A DNA stretch of 12,749 bases from Pavlovales sp. CCMP2436. Lineage: Eukaryota > Haptophyta > Pavlovophyceae > Pavlovales. Every line of letters starts with the position of its first letter. The first letter of the stretch is position 1. The DNA lies in contig MU631436.1 in the NCBI GenBank assembly GCA_026770615.1, forward strand, positions 220,360-233,108, written 5' to 3'. The notes under the pieces are model-generated. The model did no database searches. It saw only the letters and a list, made by a program, of their open reading frames with translations, and was not told the DNA's origin. The translations under genes and the position numbers were made by a program. Of the stretch, positions 7,473 through 12,749 are shown piece by piece.

Positions 7473-8471
7473 CTATGAGTATGATAAGCAATGGCTCGCG
7501 CCGGCCGGCGGGAAGAGCGCGCGTATCCGCCGCAGTTCAATCACGTCGATCTTGCCGCGCCAGAACGCAGTCGCCTCGGTGAGGGCGTAGGCCGTAAACT
7601 CGTCGGCGTGGCGTGAGGCGTGGTAGCCCAGGTCACGCATCCAGCCGCCCATGTGCGGCGCGTGCTCCACCCACAGCGCGTCCGCGGCCTTGCGGTACTC
7701 GGGCTCGAGCGCATACCGCGCGTGACATAGCTCGTGCGCGAGCGTGATCTCGGCGCCCGCGACGAAATTTATGACCACCCGCGCCCCACCGCGTTCGCGC
7801 CACGCGCGCAAGAAGGCCGCCTCGTCCGAGGTCAGGCCCGAGGTGGGGTCCACCTCGTCAGGTGCAGGTACTGCGGTCCTGGCCTCGCCTGCTGGCGCGG
7901 CCAAAGCTGCGCCGTCGCGCGCGCGCCGTTCGAACTCGTCGAACACATGTGCGTAGAGGTTGTGGCCGACGTAAGAACTCGAGGGCAGCGTGCGCTGCGT
8001 GCGCACATCCACGAGGCGCGGCTGCGCGAGCGCGCAGTGCGCCGGGTGCTCCAAAAGGGTGCTCATCCGGCCGAGGCTGCGGTTCATCACCTGCGCATCG
8101 GCCCACTCCACGACGAGCAGGTCGGCCCCGCGCGCGCTCCACCGCTGCAGCTCGTCGGCGGCGAAGCCGGCCGTCGGCGGGGCACCGCCGTCAGGCCCGC
8201 GCGCGCGGCTAAATCCGCCGGAGTATTCCTCGCCGAGCGAGACCGCGAGCGTCTCGCCGTTGGCCACGAACGCGCGCACGTCGCCCTCGCGCGGCATCTC
8301 GACGCCGCGCCCCCACACGAAGAGGCGCGCGCGCTCCGCATCCCTCTTCTTGAGGCGCAGCTTGCCGACCGCGAGCTGGCGCAGCGCGGCTGCATCCGGC
8401 TTGACCACCGCGACCGCTAGCGGCCGGCCTGCCTGCGGGCCCGCGTTGAGGGTGAGCGAGACGCGGATCAT
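7473..8471 (-). CDS. Putative zinc metallopeptidase-like protein (HELCH) with a possible ubiquitin-like N-terminus
   Basis: The protein has 332 residues from the ATG at 8471, in one exon. Residues 12-82 look like a ubiquitin-like fold: a strand, a helix-like PDAAALRQLAVGKLRL, then RLFVWGRGVEM and a GETLAVSLGEEY end. Residues 104-180 are unassigned and contain WADAQVMNRSLGRM and YVGHNLYAHVFDEF. The segment AEITLAHELCHA places HExxH at 246-250, typical of zinc peptidases, and E291 in the later HADEFTAYAL motif is a likely third zinc ligand. No signal peptide or membrane helix is seen, so it probably acts inside the cell. The substrate is unknown. The open frame continues upstream of the ATG to 8789, but that part looks non-coding. 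The peptidase call rests on the motif; the ubiquitin-like call is weaker. Confidence 0.65.
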   Translation of the reverse strand: MIRVSLTLNAGPQAGRPLAVAVVKPDAAALRQLAVGKLRLKKRDAERARLFVWGRGVEMPREGDVRAFVANGETLAVSLGEEYSGGFSRARGPDGGAPPTAGFAADELQRWSARGADLLVVEWADAQVMNRSLGRMSTLLEHPAHCALAQPRLVDVRTQRTLPSSSYVGHNLYAHVFDEFERRARDGAALAAPAGEARTAVPAPDEVDPTSGLTSDEAAFLRAWRERGGARVVINFVAGAEITLAHELCHARYALEPEYRKAADALWVEHAPHMGGWMRDLGYHASRHADEFTAYALTEATAFWRGKIDVIELRRIRALFPPAGASHCLSYS

Positions 8472-8554
8472 CCGCGCACCGCCTCTCCAGTCTCCACCTC
8501 TGCCCCCTTCTGGCCTCCCGTGTGTCCCGTCTCTGAGCGAGCCCAGCCGTCTGC

Positions 8555-8567
8555 TTTTTAAATATTC
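8555..8567 (-). promoter_or_regulatory. TATA-like element upstream of the HELCH gene
   Basis: On the minus strand the sequence reads AATATTTAAAAA, about 85-95 bases before the ATG at 8471. It is an AT-rich island in GC-rich surroundings and a plausible core promoter, seen by eye only. Confidence 0.35.
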
Positions 8568-8661
8568 TGCACTCGCTAGTCGCTCGACGGTTCGAGTGGC
8601 GAGTGCCACACTTGAAAGAAGTGAGAGGCTGCGGGCACGAGGGGGCTGAGCAAGTTGTGTG

Positions 8662-8976
8662 TCACACACGCCTTGCCGTGCTTGTCGCCCATGAAGTTGT
8701 GGCCACGCCCGGCTTCTCGACCATGATCTGGTTGGCGACGCGCGAGTCAAGCGTGATGTTGAGCTTGTGCAGCGCCGGCTGCAGCGCATTGAAGTTCTTG
8801 ATCATGATTATGGCGTGCGGCCCATCGCCGCGGGCCATGGCGTGCGGGTCGTCGAGCAGCCCGTACTTGTGCAGGATCTCGCCGATGAGCAGCCCGTTGC
8901 GGAAGTCGGCCTCGAAGCTGCGCACGGGCCGTGAGAGCCGCAGCTCCTCGTTGCACCACGCGCGGAGCAGCTCCAT
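8662..8976 (-). CDS. CH_2 (SPEF1/SPATA4-type) calponin-homology domain protein, short
   Basis: The protein has 104 residues from the ATG at 8976, right after a TATA-like box. It has the CH_2 family hallmarks: LRAWCNEEL-LSRPVRSFEADFRNG-LIGEILHKYGL (residues 4-40), IKNFNALQPALHKLNI (59-74), and VANQIMVEKPGVAT (80-93). Family members bind microtubules and many sit in the ciliary axoneme, which suggests a flagellated cell. The normal family sequence after GVAT is a LLYQLK-type helix. Here it reads TSWATSTARRV and stops, so the domain is cut short. The frame one base over reads QLHGRQARQGV, closer to expectation, so a frameshift, an unseen splice or truncation is possible. The function of such a short form is unclear. 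Confidence 0.7.
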   Translation of the reverse strand: MELLRAWCNEELRLSRPVRSFEADFRNGLLIGEILHKYGLLDDPHAMARGDGPHAIIMIKNFNALQPALHKLNITLDSRVANQIMVEKPGVATTSWATSTARRV

Positions 8977-9028
8977 CTCGCGCTTGTCCCCGCGGAGCAG
9001 AGCACAAACAAAGCGCAACAAGAAACGG

Positions 9029-9040
9029 TTATATTTTTTA
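9029..9040 (-). promoter_or_regulatory. TATA-like element of the CH_2 gene
   Basis: The minus strand reads TAAAAAATATAA, about 53-64 bases before the ATG at 8976. It lies in a GC-rich region between divergent genes, which makes a core promoter role plausible. Confidence 0.45.
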
Positions 9041-9240
9041 AACTTGGCGGGCGGGCTGCAGCGGCGCGGGCGATGTGGTCCGTGTAGCTCGCTCCCGAGA
9101 GGCAGAAGAGCGCGCCAGTGGTCCGTGAGTAGGCGGACAAGCTGACGTTGGGGGCGTTGATCTGCGATCTGCAAGTTGAGCCGGGCGGGACGAGCTGACG
9201 TTGGGGGCGTTGACGAGCAAGCACCTGACGACTGGTCGCG
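9041..9240. promoter_or_regulatory. Divergent intergenic region with a 20-base direct repeat
   Basis: GCTGACGTTGGGGGCGTTGA occurs exactly at 9141-9160 and 9194-9213, 53 bases apart. Both copies lie just upstream of the ATG at 9241. The TGACGTTGG core resembles a bZIP-type site, but that is only a resemblance. The repeat could regulate either or both flanking genes. Confidence 0.55.
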
Positions 9241-10925
9241 ATGGCCGCGCTGATCTGCAATCTCTGCGTCCTCCCCTGCAAGGCGTGTGGCGAGTGCTCG
9301 GCCCAGGCGTGCAAGGAGTGCAGCCAGTGCTGCAAGTACCTGGAAGAGACCTGCGCGCCTCTCACCAACGCACTGTGCGATCCCGAGCGCCCATTCTCGT
9401 CCTGTGTATGCATGACGCTCTTCATTACGCTGATCCCTGCCGTCGCGGTGGTGGCCATCGCGGGGTCGGCCTTCGGCTCGGTCGGCTCGTCGTGCAGCGC
9501 GAGCAACCTGCCCATCTACGCCATCGTGCACGTCGCCATATTCGCAGGCCATCTCGCGTTCGCTGTCTACATGAACGCGCAGTTCGTGGTGGTGGACCGC
9601 AGGCAGGCTGTGGTCGCAAAGTTTTGGCACATGTTCTGCTGGGACCCCGCTGTGCTCTGCTACTTTCTCTTCGTCGTCTTCAACATCGTCTAGCTCGTAC
9701 TCACTGGCTCCGCCATCTCCACCGCGTCGGCGGAGGGCTGCTGCGCCGCCTCGCCCGCGCTCTGCACCGTGAGCAGCGCGGTGATGGCGATCGAGATCAT
9801 CTTCCTCGTGGTGGCGCCAATGGTGCTGGCTTTTTTGCTGCTCTCAGAGTGCTGCACCGGCAAGGATCGGGAGTCGCGGAGGGACACCGACACTCTGCAG
9901 GTATATATTTGATATTTGTGGAAAAATAACGAGAAAAAAAAACGTTATTGCTGTGTGTGTGTTGGTGGCGGTGGTTGTGGGGGGAGTGGGGGGTAACCGG
10001 TAACGTGCTGGTTCTTTTTTCTTTTTTCTTTTCATATTGCAACAAAGTCAAAATGCGCATTATGCGAGGGAAGTTGGTGCGGGTGAGGGGGGAGTTGGCT
10101 GGCGCAAATGAGTGCTTGGCTGCGCCTTGGTTCATTTCAGAGTATTATTTACCTGCACAATACCCCCCCCCCACACACACACTCGCACACATACACCATG
10201 CACACATACACACCATGCACACACCTCACCTCCGCCAGGAGCAGCGCCGCGGCGGTGGGCGTTCTTTCCCCTCGGCCGGCGTGGGGCTGCTCGGTTCCAT
10301 TCCCTTCGTCGGCGGCGTTTTGAATATGGCGCGCGGCCAGCCGCCGGCACAGCCGCAGCGCGCGCAGGGATGGGGGGGAGGCGCACTCCCGCCACTGCCG
10401 CTCCCGCACGCGCAGGCAAGGCCGGTTAGGCCTGCCGCCGAGCCGAGCCGACCTGCCTCGGAGGGGGAGGTGCGCCCGTTTGAGCAGGCGCCGCCGCTCG
10501 CCTACGCCTTGCCCGCACAGACAATGCACGCCGAGCCGTCCGCTTCGAACCACACGACCGCGTCCACCTTCGCCGCGCCGGCTCAGCACGCGAGCCAAGC
10601 CCCTCCACCGGCGTACGCAGCAGTCGTCCCGCCGTCGCAGCCGGTCGCGCACCCACCGCCAGCCTACGTCCCGGGGCCGCAGCCGCCGCCGCAGCCGAAG
10701 GAAGAGTCGACGTCGGTGTTGCTTGGCAAGCTGGCTGGCAAGGCTGTCGATGCCGCACGTACTGGCGCGAGCGTTGCCGTCAGTGCGGCGCGCAAGGCCC
10801 AGGCTCAACACGGCGGTGGCGCGACGCAACCAGGTGGACCCAGGGGCACCGCGGCGGGCCCCAGCACAGCGCCTACCGCGCAGCCTACAGCGCAGCCTAC
10901 GCAGCCTTTGCCTCCGAGGTACTAG
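9241..10925 (+). CDS. Cys-rich four-helix membrane protein with PPxY tail; interrupted by in-frame TAG
   Basis: Exon 1 is 9241-9900 and exon 2 is 10239-10925, giving 448 codons if the TAG at 9691-9693 (codon 151) is read through. Residues 6-57 hold about 14 cysteines, several in CxxC spacing. Hydrophobic segments at about 56-78, 91-112, 133-155 and 180-203 are probable membrane helices, and the TAG falls in the middle of the third. After it the same frame continues as LVLTGSAIST, then a good fourth helix, and splices in phase 0. The cytosolic tail is Pro/Ala/Gln-rich with PPAY at 343-346 and 360-363, and PPRY at the very C-terminus. PPxY motifs bind WW domains such as those of NEDD4-type ubiquitin ligases. 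I do not recognise the family. Taken literally, the stop leaves a 150-residue protein. Confidence 0.7.
9691..9693 (+). other. In-frame TAG inside the third membrane helix
   Basis: The codon between FNIV and LVLTG is TAG. A single G-to-A change from TGG (Trp) would explain it. The next bases, CTCGTA, do not match the usual CARYYA readthrough signal. The frame on both sides stays coding-like. Confidence 0.8.
9901..10238 (+). other. Intron of the Cys-rich membrane gene (338 bases)
   Basis: The donor CTGCAG before GTATAT and the acceptor CTCCGCCAG before GAGCAG are both good, and the join is phase 0. The interior has a TG/GTGG-rich stretch near the 5' end (9950-9990), a CTTTT-rich stretch, and CA-rich sequence near the 3' end (10178-10230). 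An earlier AG at 10140 would put the tail out of frame. Confidence 0.75.
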
Positions 10926-11186
10926 AGATGCTGCGAACGTTTGAGCGCCTGCCTATAACTGTTGCCCGAGAGCGCGGCCGCCGTCAACAGGCAACAGCCC
11001 GTCCGTACCACTCGCACCGGAGATCAATGCTAACTTGCAGTCTAGGCACTGAGCTGTCGTTGGAACCCGCCAGGGCGCAGGCTTTGGAATTGTGGTTTGG
11101 AATATTAAGTTGAATTCCATTTCGGTTCGGTCGAGTGGCGAGCTATCGACATATCACACCAGTTGGCGGCAACCGCATATCCCTCA

Positions 11187-11212
11187 TAATAATAATAATA
11201 ATAATAATCATA
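11187..11212 (+). repeat. (AAT)n microsatellite
   Basis: About seven AAT units run in a row, followed by ATCATAATAAAAGG. This is ordinary simple sequence. Confidence 0.85.
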
Positions 11213-11466
11213 ATAAAAGGAAAGGAAAAGAAGAAAAAAGAGAAAAAAACTAAGGTACACTCTAGAGTCTGGTCCTGTGCGATCGATCCCTCCGGGGACA
11301 GGCGGCGGACGTTTAACTATAACCTTGGTCACGCAGAAATCCTGGTGAACCTATGAAAACTTCGTTTTCTCTGGTACCCAGCTCTCACCCGGTTATTTGT
11401 CGGCGCGGCGGCCGGAGCAAACATGTAAACTTTATCTAAATGCATGGCTCAATAGGTTAAAAACAA

Positions 11467-11546
11467 AACCAGTTTAGAAACACTCAGTTCATAAATAGCC
11501 ATAGGTAAAAACTCAAACCAGTTTAGAAACACTCAGTTTATAAATA
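11467..11546 (+). repeat. Two 31-base copies, 49-base period
   Basis: AACCAGTTTAGAAACACTCA plus eleven bases occurs at 11467-11497 and 11516-11546 with one mismatch. It lies just before the repeat-rich start of the Helitron-like frame and could belong to its 5' region. Confidence 0.8.
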
Positions 11547-11603
11547 AACTGCTCCACAAACCGAACCCGCCCAACCCGCCTCCGCTGGCAGTCCTCCTCG
11601 CAC

Positions 11604-11905
11604 ATGCGGCCCGAGCCGCTGCACGCGCCGCACGCGCCGCCGCCCGCGCCGCACGAGCCACCGCCCGTGCCGTTCTAGCCGCCGCACGAGCCGCCGCACG
11701 TCCTCCACGATTGCGAGCACGACCCGCCGCCCGAGCCGCACGCGCCACACGCGCCGCCCGAGACTGCCCGCGCCGCTGCACGCGCCGCACGCGCCGCACG
11801 AGCCGCACGAGCCGCCGCACGCGTCGCCGCACGAGGCGCTGCCCGTCACACCAGAGCCGCACGAGCCGCCGCACGCACTGCCCGAGCCGCCCGAGCCGCA
11901 CGTTG
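11604..11905 (+). repeat. GC-rich hexamer-type repeats (CCGCACGAG/CCGCACGCG)
   Basis: The region is built from CCGCACGAG, CCGCACGCG and GCCGCCGCACG units. In one frame they read as PHEPPHA-type repeats. That reading starts at an ATG (11604), meets a TAG at 11676, resumes in the same frame, and then continues in a different frame from about 11767. The proline-histidine reading in the last frame joins the Helitron-like protein without a stop. Confidence 0.75.
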
Positions 11906-11907
11906 TG

Positions 11908-12749
11908 ATGGGACAGCGGTTTGGGCCGAGGAGAGACGCGCAAGCGTCCAAGGTGGCAGAGAAGCGCGCGCGCGCGGAGGACGCGCAGGCCCAGCTGGCG
12001 GCAGAGAAGCGCGTGCGCGCAGAGGAGAGGGTGGCGAGGGCGGACTCGGTGAGGAAGAAGGAGAACGACGCCGCGGCGCTGGCGCGCGCAGGGAAGCGGC
12101 CAGCCCAGCGCAAGGCGGAGGCGGAGGGGCGCGCAGGCAAGCGGCCAGCCCAGCGCAAGGCGGATGCGGAGGTGCGCGCGCCCTTGCGCGAGACGGAGGC
12201 GGCAGTGCGCGCGCCCTTGCGGCCAGACCAGCGCGCGAGAGAGTTGGTGGTGATTAGACAGTTGCGGGCGCTGTGCAATCGCAACAATCGCAACAAGAGC
12301 ACCGCCGCGGTGCTCGACTGGCACTACTCGACCGGCACTTCCGCCTTGCTCGGCGTCGCGATGCGTCTCAGCGAGCTCAGCGAGGACGATGCAGGCTTCG
12401 CCGAGCTGGTCAAGCGGGCCGAGGAGGTGATCGCCGACTCCATGCACGTGAGCGAGGCGGAGCAGCTCGCGTGCGTTGCTGCCTTCGCAAAGGCAAACAA
12501 CTCGGACCGTCCCATCTACGTCTGCGGCACGTGTGGCCTGCGCGACCCGGAGGCGGAATACGTACCGAGCGACCCGCTGGACGCGCTCCCGGAGGAGCAC
12601 TGGCTGCGGATAAACGCGGATGCGCGAGCCGCTCGCCCGGTCGCCCGTTGTCCAAGAGACATGGTGCTCCACATGCCGGGGCACTGGCACGGTCGTCGAT
12701 CTCAAAGCCTTCTACACCAGTAAGTATTCCTGTGGAACCGCGACGTGCT
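11908..12749 (+). CDS. Helitron-like transposon protein, N-terminal region, 3'-partial and frameshifted
   Basis: From the ATG at 11908 the frame runs 271 residues to a TAA at 12721-12723. The frame is open upstream to 11548, so the true start is uncertain. Residues 10-110 form a charged repeat of EKRARAE- and KRPAQRKAEAE-type units, as found at the N-terminus of many Helitron replication/helicase proteins. Residues 111-200 are an Ala/Glu-rich helical domain with CNRNNRNKS and DWHYSTGTSALLG. Residues 202-235 hold IYVCGTCGLRDPEAEY and LPEEHWLRI, which match the CxxCG-RDP and HWLR pattern I associate with these elements. After MPG (about 12680) a one-base shift gives GTVVDLKAFYTSKY, a better continuation that stays open to the window end. 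The shift suggests decay or a sequencing error. The Rep and helicase domains would lie beyond the window. Confidence 0.65.
12720..12725 (+). promoter_or_regulatory. Possible splice donor (GTAAGT)
   Basis: CACCA is followed by GTAAGTAT, a near-perfect donor consensus, right where one frame ends at TAA. It could mark an intron leaving the window, but the VVDLKAFYTSKY frame reads straight through it, so it may be chance. Confidence 0.3.

Larger units (their letters stand above)
10926..11547. other. Intergenic stretch without a confident gene
   Basis: The first part is mixed GC and probably holds the 3' end of the membrane gene. An (AAT)n microsatellite lies at about 11187-11212, followed by a purine-rich GGAAAGGAAAAGAAG tract. 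The last 90 bases hold two copies of a 31-base repeat. The small open frames here are unremarkable. Confidence 0.5.

Noticed and set aside
7734..8649. Long plus-strand frames opposite the HELCH gene
   Set aside because: They are Arg/Ala-rich antisense shadows of a GC-rich gene. The minus strand carries the recognisable motifs.
9038..9630. Minus-strand extension of the CH_2 frame up to 9630 and antisense frames over the Cys-rich gene
   Set aside because: The region beyond 8976 contains a promoter-like AT box and repeats and lies opposite a clear membrane-protein exon.
10149..10829. Arg-rich minus-strand frames opposite the Pro-rich tail
   Set aside because: They are shadows. The plus frame is joined in phase to the membrane exons and ends in a coherent Pro-rich tail.
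11533..12705. 390-codon and 254-codon minus-strand frames opposite the Helitron-like protein
   Set aside because: They are Arg/Ala/Cys/Leu-rich repeats typical of antisense GC-rich sequence. The plus strand has family motifs.

Overview
The window looks like nuclear DNA of a unicellular eukaryotic alga, most likely a haptophyte or a similar marine protist. Four things support this. Coding stretches are very GC-rich while spacers and introns are AT-rich. At least two genes carry GT-AG introns that keep frame (a third is likely). A nucleus-encoded, bacterial-type organellar ribosomal protein is present, together with a CH-domain protein of the flagellar type. The right end holds a Helitron-like transposon protein. 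The species is inferred from protein style and could not be checked by search. No bacterial operon, CRISPR array, rRNA or convincing tRNA was seen.

Layout, left to right. 1-2981 (+) is a low-complexity protein gene running off the left edge, with a 12-copy QQQA repeat. It probably has one intron (1392-2196) full of decayed repeats that resemble its own splice sites. 3152-4018 (-) is a secreted or organelle-targeted SRPBCC-like protein with a C-terminal membrane domain, convergent with the first gene. 4952-5351 (+) is mitochondrial-type ribosomal protein uS17 with one 97-base intron. 5352-7470 holds no confident gene but many inverted repeats, including a foldback of about 200 bases. 7473-8471 (-) is a protein with a possible ubiquitin-like N-terminus and a HELCH zinc-peptidase motif. 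8662-8976 (-) is a CH_2 (SPEF1-type) calponin-homology fragment. 9241-10925 (+), divergent from it, is a Cys-rich four-helix membrane protein with a Pro-rich tail bearing three PPxY motifs; its frame is interrupted by one TAG inside the third membrane helix. 11548-12749 (+) is the N-terminal region of a Helitron-like replication protein, preceded by GC-rich repeats and containing an apparent one-base frameshift.

The genes do not form a recognisable pathway; they look like independent eukaryotic genes. The points most worth following are the repeat-built intron of the first gene, the TAG inside the membrane protein, the peptidase-like protein, and the large foldback. I do not see a clear new multi-gene system.
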